A stretch of DNA of 64,000 nt from Litsea cubeba (lineage: Eukaryota > Streptophyta > Magnoliopsida > Laurales > Lauraceae): positions 100,199,951 through 100,263,950 of the forward strand of contig CM022945.1 of NCBI GenBank assembly GCA_012931725.1, written 5' to 3'. A program made the position numbers and the translations under genes. This document shows positions 33,713 to 46,296 of the stretch, one piece after another. Position 1 is the first letter of the stretch; every line of letters starts with the position of its first letter. The notes under the pieces are model-generated. The model was not told the DNA's origin. It did no database searches and worked only from the letters and a program-made list of their open reading frames with translations.

Positions 33713-34435
33713 TTCCTTTTCTCCGCCCCCACCCGCCCTCATATCTTTTGTTTTCTCTTTCATATGCATCATATCCATGTTTATATATCTGATATCTGAT
33801 TAATCAATAACTAGGGTTTTCTTCTCGAACTTACAGAACTAGGGTTTCCCATTGCATGTTTTTTTTTTTTTTTTAAACGGTTAATTCAAATGCTCATGAA
33901 ATCTTGATTGCCCCATTCTCACTCTGGACATGGTTTGGATTTCTTTTTCTGGTCGAGATTGGGTTGGATGCATCCCCATGTTTATTAGCAGCAGTTGTAA
34001 TCCTTTGATTTGGGTACTGAATGAGATATCATGGGTTTTAACCAAAGTAGGAGATGAGAAGTCTCTCTAGTCAGTTCTTTGGTTTCAATTTCCCTCTTAT
34101 GGGATTGGTTCTGTATTTATTCTTCGATTCTTTGGTGTCAGAGGTTATTTGTATGAAACAGTGATCGGGTGTTTAATCAGGAATTGTTTGGTTACCATTG
34201 GGCTGTTGTCTTGTTTGCCACTTGTTGTTTTAGAGTTGTATGTTTAGTGGAAGCTATTTGCTGTTAGGAAAGAATTGGATCTTCTGCACCAATTGAGAAA
34301 AATGTAGGTTCTTTTGTGGAGGTGTTTGGGTGTAATAGTTTAGTTTATCCTTATTAGGTTGGAAAGTTTTAAGAACATAGGGGGATTTTTTTTTAATGAA
34401 AATGATTTTTTCTAATGCCCTTTTGCATTTTCACC
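33713..34435. other. T-rich intron-like stretch
   Basis: No coding frame or element with clear ends. Composition is like a host-gene intron. Confidence 0.4.
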
Positions 34436-34983
34436 CAAGGTTAGAAAATTCCCGGAGTTGACTCTTGACTCTCCCGAGTCATCTCATTTTGATGAAGGAT
34501 TGAGTCAAATACAAGGGAGACTAAGCCGAGTCACCTCATTTTAGTAAGTTGTTTGCATTATGAACTATTTGATAGGTAGATATGATTTTAAACAATTAAT
34601 GTATATTTTTTACGTAATCATGCACGAGGTTTTGAGTCAGCAATTTAAAAATGTTGTCTAGAATGTAATTTGAAACTTATATTTGATCTTTTACCTTCGA
34701 TATTTTGACAAACAAATTATGTGATATGCAATATTTTTTTCTTTTATTTTCCTTATTATAATATTTTTCTTGTACATATAAATTTATTAATTTGAATTGA
34801 TTATCATGAATGCATGTAAATAAGTGTATATTTATATTTTTTTGATAAGCATTGATTAATTTTTTAATATTTTTTTGAAATAATAAAAAAACATGACTCT
34901 TTCAAGTCTCTGTGTTGACTCTATCTGAGTCAATTCAGTTGCATTGGATGAGTCGAGTCCAAGTCATGAGTTTTCCAACATTG
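34436..34983. mobile_element. hAT-type MITE
   Basis: The left end is CAAGGTTAGAAAATTC; the right end, on the - strand, is CAATGTTGGAAAACTC. A perfect 8-base duplication TTTTCACC flanks it (34428-34435 and 34984-34991). The arms share GAGTCGAGTC- and GACTCTTGACTC-like motifs. The interior is AT-rich and non-coding. Confidence 0.85.
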
Positions 34984-35339
34984 TTTTCACCATTAAATGA
35001 ACAAACTCCTTGTTATTAAATATTTTTTCGTAAGGCACAATTTTAATGGAGCTTGCCTGATGCGTGCCAATTCATGGGGGTGGTTGGATGAAGGGGCCCA
35101 TGTGGATATGGGTGTGGGGCTTTGGAGGCTTGATTTCACCTTGACTGGAAAATATATATATATATATATGGAGAGAGAGTTATTGTTTGGCCGATGTCAT
35201 GCTAAGCATATTGCCGTTTTTAATTTTTTTTTTTGGGGCCACACCTATTTTTGGGGCTAAGCCCCTCCATGTTTTCCTTGTTCTTTTCCTTTTCAAAATA
35301 ATAAAATATAGTCAATTTAAAAAAAGAGAATATTTTGTA

Positions 35340-38300
35340 GAAAGAGGCAGCAGGAGGGTAAAATGAATTGTTAGAACTTGTACGCTGAAGTATGAACTAC
35401 ATTAGCTATAGCTCAATATTCAGCTTCAGAGCTTGATTTGCAACTGCCACCTGTTTCTTGCTTTTTCACGAGACTAAGTTTCCACCTACCATAGTGCAAT
35501 ACCCCGTAGTGGACCTTCTATTTGTTTTGGATCTTATACTTTTGCTTTCACATGCCCATGAGATGTATATAAGATGCCTTGCCTTGGTGCACCTTTTAAG
35601 TATCTGAGAATTTTGTGATTTGGGGTGTATGTGTAAATTGGCTTACTAAACTTACAACATATGAGATATTAGGCATTGTGATTGTTAGATAAATTAACCT
35701 TCCTACTAGTCTTTAATATGATCTTTGATCATGACCAAGGATGAAAATAGCAGTAGCGGCGCGCGTAGCGGCCCGCCGCCAAACCGCTACGAAGCGGGCG
35801 ATACGTAGCGGCGTAACGGGGCGATTTGAAAAAATTGCAATAAAATCTAAAAAAATTCCAAAAAATCCAGAAAATTGTAAAATGAAAGAATATGTAGTTA
35901 TTTTGCAAAAGTAAGTAAGAAAAGGGGGCGTAGCGGTGCCCTCAATATATGAAGTCCTGTATCGTGGTATAAATAGAGAATAATAGTAATGATTAGTTTT
36001 TTCACATGTATTCATGTTTCTTAGTCATACTAACTTAGAAAGTAATGGAAAGCTCATAAAAAAAAAGAAAAAAACTAGATCATGAAATAAAGGCATAAGA
36101 CTTAAGAGTTAGGTCATTACTCATTAATGAACATTGAATAATTAAATATCAATACTTCAACATTCAAGGTTCAAATTCAATCAAGTGAATGAACTATGAA
36201 GTGATCAACATTCAACACCAATTTAGAAATGACAGAGTAGAGAGTTAGTGAAGGAAATAGGAATACCTTAGTCACCAGCACAATGAGGGTTCTTTATAAA
36301 ACAATTTAATTAAGACCGGTTTGAAATCTAGTAGTAATAGGTAACTATATCTTTACTACTATACAATTTCAAACATAATTAAACAGGTTTAATATCTTAT
36401 CTAGCAAGTTATGATAATAATAGACATTCAAGCACAAAAACGGAAAGACAACCAGCAAAAGAGTCTTAGCTATCATGGTCAAGTAGGATCCTTTCGTCTT
36501 CTTGATTGACACTTCTCTAAAACATGCGCTTCGCGGAGGGGGTCTGGGAAAAAAAAAAAAAAAAAAAACAACAACAACGATACGTATCGGCTGCCACGTT
36601 TTGTGGCGGTCGTAGCGGCCGCCAACGGTGCGATACCCGCTATTTTCTAAATAGCGTGGCGGTACCGGCCGCGTAGCGGTCGATATTTTTATCCATGATC
36701 ATGACGTAGTTCACTAGTGTAGACCATGATTTTATTCATAGAGTGTCAACTTATTTGGCCCCTAATCTATGAGAAAATCCAATGTATACTTACATTGTAA
36801 GATGAAATTTGGCGACTTCAATTCCAATAAAATACTTCAAAGTTCCAAGGTCCTTGATTTCAAGCTTACTTCCTAGATAGGTCTTTATGTTCTTAATTTC
36901 TTCGTCATCATTGCCGCTGGATACAATATCATCTGACATACGCAATCAACATTACTAATTTAACTTTTTTATTCACAAATAGCAAATACAGTATGATCGC
37001 GTGACATCTCCCGTATTATCTAAATAACTACTTTACCAAACCTGTCAAACCAAGCTCGAGGTGATTGGTCAACCTATACAAAGACTTTTTGAGCCAATAT
37101 ACCTTTCCTTCTTGTCCTCTTTTACTATGAAGCTTGGTGGTGGATCCATATATACTTCTTTCTACAAGTCTCCATGAAGAAATGCATTTCTTAACCATGA
37201 GAAATTTACTGCTAAAGATAGTATCACTTTTGCAGAGTTTAACTTAGCAGATGGAGAGAAGTTCTCAAAGCAGTCAATACCATAAGCTTGTGTAAATACT
37301 TTTGGTACAAGCTTGGTTGTGTATTTCTGAATTGTGATTCAATATAAACACCCACTTGCATCCCATGGTTCGTTTACCTTAAGGCAATATTGTCCATTCC
37401 CATGTTTCATTTTTTTTTTCAAGTGCCTACTTTTCGTCGGTTATGACATCTTTCCACTTAGGATGAGATAAAGCCTTAGACACATGTGTAGGTATATGTT
37501 CTGATGACAACTGAGTGATGTAAGCATGTAAGGTAGGCGACAACAGATGATAAGAAATAAAATTATGAATTGGATGACGAGTAACACATGACCTTGTACT
37601 TTTATGCAATGAAATAGGGAGAGTAAAAGGGAAATATCATCATGAAATGTCACATTTGGTAGCAACAAATCCTCTTACATTTTTTTCCAGGAAGATGGCA
37701 CTTGTGTCCCTTTTGAGAGTTTGGAGAACCTACAAACATGCACTTTGTTGCCTTTGGGTCTAATTTATCTTGTTGTTGCCTAGGAAAATGTAAGAAAGCA
37801 TGTACACCCAAACACTATAGGTAGAACTGGGAACAATAGAGCGCTTGGATGGCTTTTTCTTTTTTATACTTTCCATGACATTCAATTTATCAAGAAAGCT
37901 GTTGTCAACATCCCCTTTGACTAGTATGATTTTGGGACATTCATCTTGATCATAACAGCTCTTGTTACATTTCAACAAATGTTTGTTTTTGCATTCAACA
38001 ATTACATTCTGTTTTGGCTTATGTGTGCATTAAGCTATGATTCAATTCCATTGCCAGACAAGTAAGTTTGGAATTCTTTATGGTTGTATTCTCCACCATT
38101 ACCAGTACGCAACACTTTTATTTTCCTGTCAAGTTTTGTTTCAACCATTTTATGATAGGTTTTAACACATGTAGCCTCTCATCTTTTGATTTCTTGAGAT
38201 ACACCCATGTATGCCTTGTGGGATCATCAATGAAGGTTACAAAGTACCGATGCCAGTAGACTCAGTACTTAGAGGTAAGAGGAGCATACCACACATTGGT

Positions 38301-38868
38301 ATGTATTAAATCAAAAGCAATATTACTCATTAATACTAACCAGATAAACATTCCCATGGATCTTAGCAAATTGAGAAGTGTCACATTATTTTTGACGTCT
38401 AGAAAAGAATTGCTCTTAAGACTTTGAAGAGGTGCATGTTTGAGTCGATTCCTTAACAAGATTCTATCCATATTTGCTATAGATTGCAAAGTTCTTGGCT
38501 CCTTACTTCTGGATTCCAGAATATAAAATCATTGTTCTCAAGGCCAACATCAATTGTTTGCGTCTCCTTAGATCCTGAAACACACAATGAGAGGGAAAAA
38601 CGTAATACAATAGATATTGGTTTTTGTTAAGGAACTCTTAGATACAAGGTTGGACGGAAATTGTGGGACATGCAACATTGATGGCAAAGAACAAATAAGA
38701 CATTGACAGATTTTTCTTTTGCTACTTTTGGGAAGGTGCTATTAATAATTTTGACACTCCCACAAGTAAATGGTGTATAGGATTGAAACAGGGAGTGCAT
38801 ACCTGTAACGTGATCTATGACACCTGAATCAATAACTCGGGTGGAATAAATAACTTTCCTCATTTTGC
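35340..38868 (-). pseudogene. Degraded Ty1/copia polyprotein
   Basis: Read on the - strand, the order is protease (RVIDSGVIDHVTGMHSLF, about 38830), integrase (FDLIHTNVW, then YFVTFIDDPTRHTWVYLK, about 38330-38150), reverse transcriptase (THVSKALSHPKWKDVI near 37470, and LGSKLEIKDLGTLKYFIGIE near 36850), and RNase H (TTGYCTMVGGNLVSWKSKKQ near 35480). This PR-INT-RT-RNaseH order is diagnostic of copia. Numerous stops and shifts make it non-functional; the RT YVDD box is damaged. A 962-base hAT element (35736-36697) sits between RT and RNase H. No LTR was found. At about 38868 the copia sequence joins LINE sequence abruptly. Confidence 0.88.
35736..36697. mobile_element. Non-autonomous hAT element, copy 1 (in copia)
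   Basis: The left end is CAAGGATGAAAATA; the right end, on the - strand, is CATGGATAAAAATA. An exact 8-base duplication ATCATGAC flanks it (35728-35735 and 36698-36705). Both ends are rich in GTAGCGG/CCGCTACG motifs. The interior is shared with the copy at 50559 (for example AAATGAAAGAATATGT and GCCCTCAATATATGAAGTCC). It interrupts the copia pseudogene, so it is younger than that element. Confidence 0.9.
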
Positions 38869-38869
38869 A

Positions 38870-41215
38870 AGCTTCAGAATATCTCTCTTATTCTCTTGTT
38901 CCCACCTTATTATATTGGTCGTTATTTACTGTGGATTTTGCGTCACTTACTACTTCACTTTTTTCTTTGCCTTCTTATGTGTTTTATAATTTTCCATGTT
39001 CCTAGCCTCTTGCCAAACTTTGTAGTAGTGTCTATTCCCTCAAACAAGTTCCTTGACCTCTACACTTCACTATCAGGTTTCTTTATTAAAGTGCTTTTTT
39101 CCTTTAAACTCTCCAGCATTTCTAATGCCGTCGTTCTGGTATATGTAGCCATTTGGTTCCACATCACATAGTTTCTCCCTTTGAACTTCATTCTTCCCGT
39201 CGATCACTTCATGCTTTGATGTTGTTGTCCTTTCCCCTTTTAATTCCTCCACCTTATTTTAGTGCACCTTTTATTTACTACCCCAGTTTTGTCTACTTCT
39301 AATACAAACATCTAAAATTACTATCCTATGTTGTGTGTCCAACACCTCTTGAAGATTAACCTTATAGTTTTTACAAGCTAGTCAGTCATGTTTTCTAAGT
39401 AGGAAAAACTCTATTTAGCTCTTACTAATCCCACTCTTATAGATAATTAAATGTCCATCTCTCTTTTTAAAGTAAGTGTTTGCTATCATAAGGTCAAATG
39501 TCAACCCAAATTCTAAGATATTGTCTTGTAACTCATGCCCTCTACTACCTTTCCCACATTGCCCATTTAAGTCCCCTCCAAGGAAAATCTTTTCATTCGT
39601 TGGAATATCTTATATTAAACTATCCATCTCCTCCCAAAATAGTCCCTTAGCAGCATACAAGGGCAGAGTCAGGTAGGGTTTCAACTTTTGAGTTCTCATC
39701 TATAAGCTAAGATAAGTAAAGTGGAACTCCATTGTGGGGCCTACCTAAATGAAGGCTCACCGATTCAATGGATTGTCTCAAAATTTTACTCCAATAGAAT
39801 TTGGTCCCACCATAAGATTTGAGCATATGCTATTCTTAATCACATGCTCAATCATAAGGTGCGACTAACTCTTATTGGAGAAAAATTTAGGAAAATTTCA
39901 CCACAAGTAATGGCGTTTGTTTTTAGCCATTTGAATGTTCCATAGGCAGGCTCTATTGTGGAGTTTCACACGCCTCATTAGAAGCTTGAGTGAGACATTC
40001 CGGGATCTAGATTCCTAACTTTGCATTAATTTACACCTTCATGACTTTGTGAATGATTTTAAGTGCTGCTTTCTCAACCATCCATACCTACCACAGTATT
40101 GTGACCCACCGAATGATCATAACTAACCAATGAAAGGATTTTCGACTTTTCGTAGATTAATTATAGTGGATTAGTTTACATGTTAACAATCAGGCATACG
40201 TCCTATTTTGAATTGATTGGAGAGAGGCACAATCCTTAGCGTTAAAAAAGGAGGAAGAGATTACTTTGAGCGGCTCTGATGAGCCATATTATTTTTTGTA
40301 TTTTAAGGCCTACAAAGTTTTAAAAAACATATATTACAAATTGATTGGGCTATATAATAAAGGATTTTTCTTTGGATATTATTTAAAAAAATTACAAAAA
40401 AAAGTTGTTAAATGATTAGTAATTAATAAATATATATAAAATATTATAGCCATCATCGCATGCTGCCCTATAAGAAATTCCTGGCTCTACCACTGTGTGC
40501 ATTTGCATTAATGATATGAATAATGCAACATTAGTTTATTTGCTATAGGTCTATCACCCAACCTCTTTACCCCCACAATTTTTTCTTTCAAATCCTTATC
40601 TACTGTTATACCTACTCCATTTATGGTACTGTTCTTTCCTGTGTAAGAGAGTTTGTAGCTATCGGTGAACTCTTTAGCGCATTTGTTCCTGTTCAACTTT
40701 GTTTCCTATAGACAAGCTGCATTAGCTCCTTTTCTTTTCATTTATCAACCAACTCCATGCTCTTGCCTTTCAAAGTTCTTATATTCTAAGTAGCAAGCTG
40801 AACTCTCCTCTTCTTCTGGGCTAACTTTTTTACCTATACTTGTCTAGATTGGCGCAGGAACCCTTGCCTACTTTCTATTATAACCAAGGCTACAGTTTGT
40901 CGCTTATAGTGGGGATGCCCTAGCATGATCTCGAAGCCCTTTTCTACTTGCACTGCGACTAGGTGTTGCTGCAGTGCGTTGCTTAAAGCAGGGATCACCC
41001 TAGCATGATCATGGGAATATTGTTATCTCAGAATTCATGTTTGAGTTCTGACAAAAGTTTGATGCTGGCTGTCAACCTACCTAACCCAAGCCTCCTTTGT
41101 TATCCGGGCTTTGGGGTGGCAGCAAAAACTGGTGAAGTTGAAAAACATTACTCATTCACAGCTCTGGATAAATATCCTGTTCTCCCTGGCCTACTATCAT
41201 TAGAAGGATGAGAGG
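38870..41215 (-). pseudogene. Degraded L1-type LINE (endonuclease region)
   Basis: The - strand shows the start of a LINE ORF2: NLATWNIRTLKGKSMELV near 40780, SYTGKNSTINGVGITVDKDL near 40620, then, after an interruption, IPTNEKIFLGGDLNGQCGKG near 39600, NTYFKKRDGHLI near 39460, and the linker ARNMENYKTHKKAKKKVK near 38990. The GDLNG motif is part of the apurinic endonuclease active site of plant L1 elements. Many stops are present. Sequence between about 39664 and 40495 does not belong to the LINE and is a later insertion. The reverse transcriptase is missing because the LINE meets copia at 38868. Confidence 0.82.
39664..40495. mobile_element. TIR element inserted in the LINE
   Basis: Ends are CAAGGGCAGAGTCAGG and, on the - strand, CAGTGGTAGAGCCAGG, which agree at 13 of 16 positions. 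They interrupt the LINE endonuclease frame. The target duplication is unclear. Inside (about 39720-40010) are inverted GGAACTCCATTGTGGGGCC and CTCTATTGTGGAGTTTCACA segments that resemble the element at 46297, so there may be a second nested insertion. Confidence 0.55.
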
Positions 41216-43481
41216 GTGCCGGACATTTTCTAAGAGAATTTTTCTTGTTTGTAGTCAACATTGAGTCTTTGTTGTAGTAGAAACTAGAAAGTGAATAGCA
41301 TTTGTAGTATGATAGCATATGCAGAGGAAGCTGAATACTTTGGATAATATGAGATCATGAAATACTATATGAAAGGAAGCACCATAATCAAGAATTTAGT
41401 AAGAATATGAGATAGGCTAACATGCATGGAAGATGCATCTATTGTTGACATGCCTATGTAAGATTGAAGTACCTGTTAAAAGTTAAAACTGTTCTCTAGT
41501 GGATATAAAGATTATGGATTATAGACTTAAATATGGAGAGGGAGAACCATCTTTCTGAGGAGAAGAGATGACTGCTGTTGTGGTGGGTTGAGGACTTTTC
41601 ACTTTAGGTTGAACATTTTGTCTCTGTTGGTGTTGTCATTTCTATGGTCTGGAGTTGATTTGGACAATTCCAGTTTCTCTGTTCCATCTTGACAGTAATA
41701 TATTAAGTATGGTCAATAGGAATGTCCTTGTCAATGTTGCATTGATGAGTAAGAGTTCTCAGAAATGTGAACAACGATGAACTCTGGAGTGATAGAACCA
41801 TTGAGTGTTTTCAGTCTTTTTTTCTTTTGCATTTAATTCTGCAAGAACAATGTCAACAGAATGCTATGTTGGATCAGTCCCCTCTAGGTTTCTTGTTTAA
41901 TAACCTCAATTCTTTCTCTAAGTGCTAACTTATAGCAAAGTTGGTCTGAACATGCATACCTTCTAAATGATCCCACATTTATTTAGCAGCCCCAAGTTAA
42001 AGTAATGTGTATGTGATCGGCAGAATTTACAATCCAAGCTAGCGTCTTGGCATTGCTGATTTAGTTGATTTTTACCAGCTGCTGGTTTCGTGGTTCTTCT
42101 GGTAACAATCTTTCACATACCCCTTCCTAGTAGGAAGTTTCTCACCATGTACAACCAGTATGTATAATTAATGCTATTCAGATTTTTTGCCAATAGGTTT
42201 GAGGGCACTGAGATTCCCCCCAACCAACCAACCCACCCACCTACCTGCCCACCCACAGCCTTAAGTCCAAGAAAAAATTCACCAACTATTTTGAAAGCCT
42301 TCCACAAAACAGATTCACTTATGTTAAAGATTCAGTCCAACTAATGTGGAAAAAAGAAAATCGTGCAGAAATACACACACAGATTTGGAAATCCTGTAGC
42401 CAACTTTCTGTTTTTAGTTTGATGTCTGATGTCACTTTTGATTCTCAAAAGTGTATTGCTTTCCAACAATAACAGAAGTGTTTATTTTATATTATTTTTA
42501 TAAGTCTAATCACGGGGGCAATGTGTTGGGTCGGGTTGAGCACTGTGGCAACATGTATAGAGTCGACCCTACTTGATGCATTTATTAACCAAATTTAAAA
42601 ATTCCAACCCGAACCTAGCCTCGAAGTTGAAAGGGCTGACCCAAGCCTGCTGATAACGGGCGAGATCTGATTGGGTTTTCGGGTCAGATTGTGTTTAGAT
42701 TGGGTTGGCTGCTTGAGTAACAACAATGGAGTCAATCCGAGCCCAATACATTTATTAATTGGGTTGACTCCCAGCCTGAACCAAAAAGGGTCAACCTGAA
42801 CTTGATACTGGGTTGGTTGTGGGTTGGTTTGGCAGGTTGGTCAATAATTGTCACGACACCCTTAAGTTTTAGCACTTGATGACCTATGATCCACGGATAC
42901 TTCTATGTGCCCATCGTATTGGTACTCAATACTGCACTGATGATTCCAAAGCTTTAATATATCCTACTCACTGGATCCTTTATTTTAGTTTTCTTACTTC
43001 TCAACATAACTGTCAAAGAGGAACACTAACGATGATAATTTCATCCATTCATATATGTTCTAAAGAAAAAAAAAAAATCGCATATAGTTGGACAATGGAC
43101 ATTCTGTCTGATACTGCTGGTTGAAATTGAGTTGCTCATCCTTTGTCTTTACTAACCATTTTATGGCCATGGTGACTGTGCATTGTCTTCTGGCCACCTT
43201 AGTTTTTGTGCTGTATTCTGGGCCATGATTTGGTTTGTTGAAGACTAACACAGCCGTCAAGAACTTGTAATGAACTAGTGGCTGCTTCTGGCTGAAAATC
43301 CTGGCCATGCATGATTTTCAACTTTCAAGATGCCCAAATTTGATTTAATGTTATCATTTAGGATGAAGTTTATTTAGGGTAATAGCATAGTCAGCTAACA
43401 GCTAACAATTGCGTATGCACATTTAATAAACCATAACATTTTTATGTAATCTGGACTGATTAATCTGATTTGGTGATACAG
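41216..43481 (+). other. Upstream region / leader intron of RanGAP
   Basis: No coding region. The stretch ends with a plant-like acceptor TGGTGATACAG at 43481, thirteen bases before the RanGAP ATG. It holds a decayed GGGTTGG-rich repeat (42520-42840) and a CCAACCAACCCACCCACC tract near 42220. Confidence 0.5.
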
Positions 43482-43494
43482 GATTTGTCTTGGC

Positions 43495-45111
43495 ATGGAA
43501 ACCACAACAAAATCATTTCAAAACCGGGCATTCTCAATCAAATTGTGGCCCCCTAGTCAGGATACACGGGAGATGCTTGTGGAGAAAATGACAAGGAACC
43601 TTTCATCTCCTTCGCTCTTTTCCAGGAAGTACGGTCTCCTGAGCAAAGAAGAAGCGGAAGAGTATGCTAGACAAATAGAAGATTCTGCTTTTGCTGTCGC
43701 AAATGAGCACCATCATAAAGTGCCTGATGGCGATGGAAGTTCTGCAGTGCAGTTGTATGCCAAGGAATCCAGTAAGCTTATGCTGGAAGCTCTTAAAAGA
43801 GGCTCACGACCAAAGGAGGATGGAGAAGTGCCTGTACGTCACACAGCTGTTTTTGATATTTCTAAAGGTCAACGAGGTTTTATTGAGGCGGAGGACGCTG
43901 AGGAGCTTCTAAGGCCTCTGTTAGAGCCAGGGAATTCATACACTAAAATATGCTTTAGCAATAGAAGTTTTGGTGTGGATGCAGCTCGTGTTGCAGAACC
44001 TATCCTGGCATCCCTCAGGGATCAGTTGATTGAAGTAGATCTTTCTGATATTGTTGCAGGAAGGCCAGAGGAAGAAGCTCTTGAAGTGATGATGATATTC
44101 TCATCGGCCCTGGAAGGCTGTGTATTGAGTTCTCTCAACCTCTCGGACAATGCCTTGGGTGAGAAAGGCATCCGGGCATTTGAGGCACTTCTGAAATCTC
44201 AAAAAAGCTTAGAGGAGCTTTATTTGTTGAACGATGGCATCTCAGTGGAAGCTGCACAAGCTGTATTTGAATTGATACCGTCTACTGAGAAGCTTCGGAT
44301 CCTTCATTTTCACAATAACATGACTGGAGATGATGGGGCTATTGCAATTTCAGATGCCGTGAAGAATTCCCCTTTGTTGGAGGACTTCAGATGCTCCTCC
44401 ACAAGGATAGGTTCCGAGGGAGGAGTTGCATTGGCTGAGGCATTAGGGACGCCTGTTAATCTTAAGAAGCTTGATTTACGGGACAATATATTTGGTGTGG
44501 ATGCTGGAATAGCTTTAAGTAAAGTACTTCCCCAGCTCACAAGTCTTACTGAAGCATACCTTAGCTACTTAAATTTAGAAGATAAGGGTACTATAGCTCT
44601 TGCAAATGCCCTCCAGGAATCTGCTCCGTTGCTCGAAGTTTTGGATATGGCTGGAAATGAAATATCAGTTAAAGCTGCCCCTGCACTGGCTGGGTGCATA
44701 GAGATGAAACAATTTCTCACCAAGTTGAACTTGTCTGAGAATGAGCTGAAGGATGAGGGTGCGGTTTTAATCAGCAAGTCATTGCAAGAAGGTCATGCAC
44801 AGTTGAAGGAAGTTGATCTTAGTGCGAACATGATCAGAGGGCTTGGTGCAAGACTCCTGGCACAGGCTGTTGTGAATAAACCTGACTTTGTTATGCTAAA
44901 CATTAATGGTAATTGGATGACTGAAGAAGGGATTGATGAAGTGAAGGAGATACTGAAAGTGGGCAAGACTGTTGATGTGCTGGGGCCCTTGGATGATAAT
45001 GATCCCGATGGAGAAGAGGATGATGATGGGTCCAATGCCGATGAAGAGGGCAATGAAGATGAGAATGATTTGGAGTTGAAGCTTCAACGTCTTAATGTTG
45101 AACAGGAGTAG
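43495..45111 (+). CDS. RANGAP: Ran GTPase-activating protein with WPP domain (RanGAP)
   Basis: Stimulates GTP hydrolysis by Ran on the cytoplasmic side of the nuclear envelope and marks the division site in plants. The 538-residue frame has no introns. The N-terminus carries the plant-specific WPP targeting domain: KLWPPSQDTR at residues 16-25, then NLSSPSLFSRKYG and an amphipathic helical part to about residue 105. A leucine-rich repeat domain follows (about 190-490), with typical repeats such as LSSLNLSDNALGEKGIRA and LKKLDLRDNIFGVDAG. The tail is very acidic (DDNDPDGEEDDDGSNADEEG near 500-520), as in all RanGAPs. Length and order match the Arabidopsis RanGAP1/2 type; I cannot tell which paralogue. 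The leader is split by an intron ending at 43481. Everything looks intact and functional. Confidence 0.96.
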   Translation: METTTKSFQNRAFSIKLWPPSQDTREMLVEKMTRNLSSPSLFSRKYGLLSKEEAEEYARQIEDSAFAVANEHHHKVPDGDGSSAVQLYAKESSKLMLEALKRGSRPKEDGEVPVRHTAVFDISKGQRGFIEAEDAEELLRPLLEPGNSYTKICFSNRSFGVDAARVAEPILASLRDQLIEVDLSDIVAGRPEEEALEVMMIFSSALEGCVLSSLNLSDNALGEKGIRAFEALLKSQKSLEELYLLNDGISVEAAQAVFELIPSTEKLRILHFHNNMTGDDGAIAISDAVKNSPLLEDFRCSSTRIGSEGGVALAEALGTPVNLKKLDLRDNIFGVDAGIALSKVLPQLTSLTEAYLSYLNLEDKGTIALANALQESAPLLEVLDMAGNEISVKAAPALAGCIEMKQFLTKLNLSENELKDEGAVLISKSLQEGHAQLKEVDLSANMIRGLGARLLAQAVVNKPDFVMLNINGNWMTEEGIDEVKEILKVGKTVDVLGPLDDNDPDGEEDDDGSNADEEGNEDENDLELKLQRLNVEQE

Positions 45112-46290
45112 GAGGGCTGTGGCATGTACTTCCTTACTGGTTATGTAGTTCACTTGTTTTAAACTGGTTTTTCCTTCTCTTTTCTTTTTCCTGGCACTCT
45201 CTAACAAGAAAAGCTAAAGCTATGGGATCATAACTTATTTGACAGGATCTCTTAGCTTGTTTTATAGTATGTTACGAGGCCAGTGGCCGTGTCTTGGAGA
45301 CGGTATGTTCAATGTAGCTCAGGTATCCCTGTGACAATGTTTTTGTTAGGAATTGCAGTAGTTTAGTTAATTTTTGTGTGCAATATTGGAGATGGTATGT
45401 GTTGAGGATATTGACTGGAATCATCCCTGCAATGGGGATTCTTATGTCTTGTTGGGTCTCATCATCCACCATGTCATAAGCAAGAGTTGTTGGATGGTTT
45501 AGATGCCTTATATTTTGATTGAATTTAGGGCATATCTGAAAACTCTGGAACTGTTTGAAACAGAGCTGATTCGATTAGATCAGTTTATAAATGGAGCTAT
45601 TTCAATTAAAGGATTTTACTAATGGACCGTTTCGTAAGATGCCTAGTATGTGTTATTCATATGAAAAAGCAAAGATAAAAAAAGTCACAAGTTGTTCGAT
45701 TGCTGATGTGTGTTTTGAATTTTCTTCCCTTTTGTAAGGCAAAAATGTCTTAATGCTGATTGACTTGGAGAGGGAAATAGATTTTCCCACACAACCTACA
45801 GTACTCTAATATCTGTTTGGTGTCCCCTTATTGAAGTGCAGCAGAGACTTGGGTGAATCTTCTTCCTTTTTTTTTTTCTCCTGTGAGAATCATTTTGGTG
45901 TGTTTGAAACAGCAGTCTTGCACTTAATTATGGTCTCTGCTGCAAAGTGGAACATTAAAAACTAAACAGGCTTATTGATTTTATTTTTAAAGTAGAAAGG
46001 CTTATTGGGTACGGTTGATGTTGATTGCATTTTGTGTTGGTAGGTTCTTTCTGTTTGATTCTTGTATTCCTGGGATGAAGTGTTACTGGATCAGATGGCT
46101 GCCCTGGGTCATTTTCGACAAACATATCAGTCTTATAAAGGATGAATGTAGAGCCGGCAACACGCTCTTGGTTGAGTGGTGTTGGCATCTCAATGTCACA
46201 CACATGCCCAGTGTCATTCACTGGGTAGTGGGCTGTGCAGCTGTGCCCACCTGTGGATATCTCTAATGGGGACCCTCCGTGCTGGCATCT
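45112..46290. other. RanGAP 3' UTR and intergenic spacer
   Basis: The 3' UTR probably fills the first few hundred bases. No further gene is seen. Confidence 0.5.
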
Positions 46291-46296
46291 GAATAT

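Noticed and set aside
33538..33792. Protein-coding frame of 84 residues
   Set aside because: Low-complexity Ser/Phe/Pro translation of a CT-rich leader; a non-coding exon is more likely.
42520..42850. Possible hAT MITE with GGGTTGG/CCAACCC motifs
   Set aside because: No matching ends or target duplication could be found.
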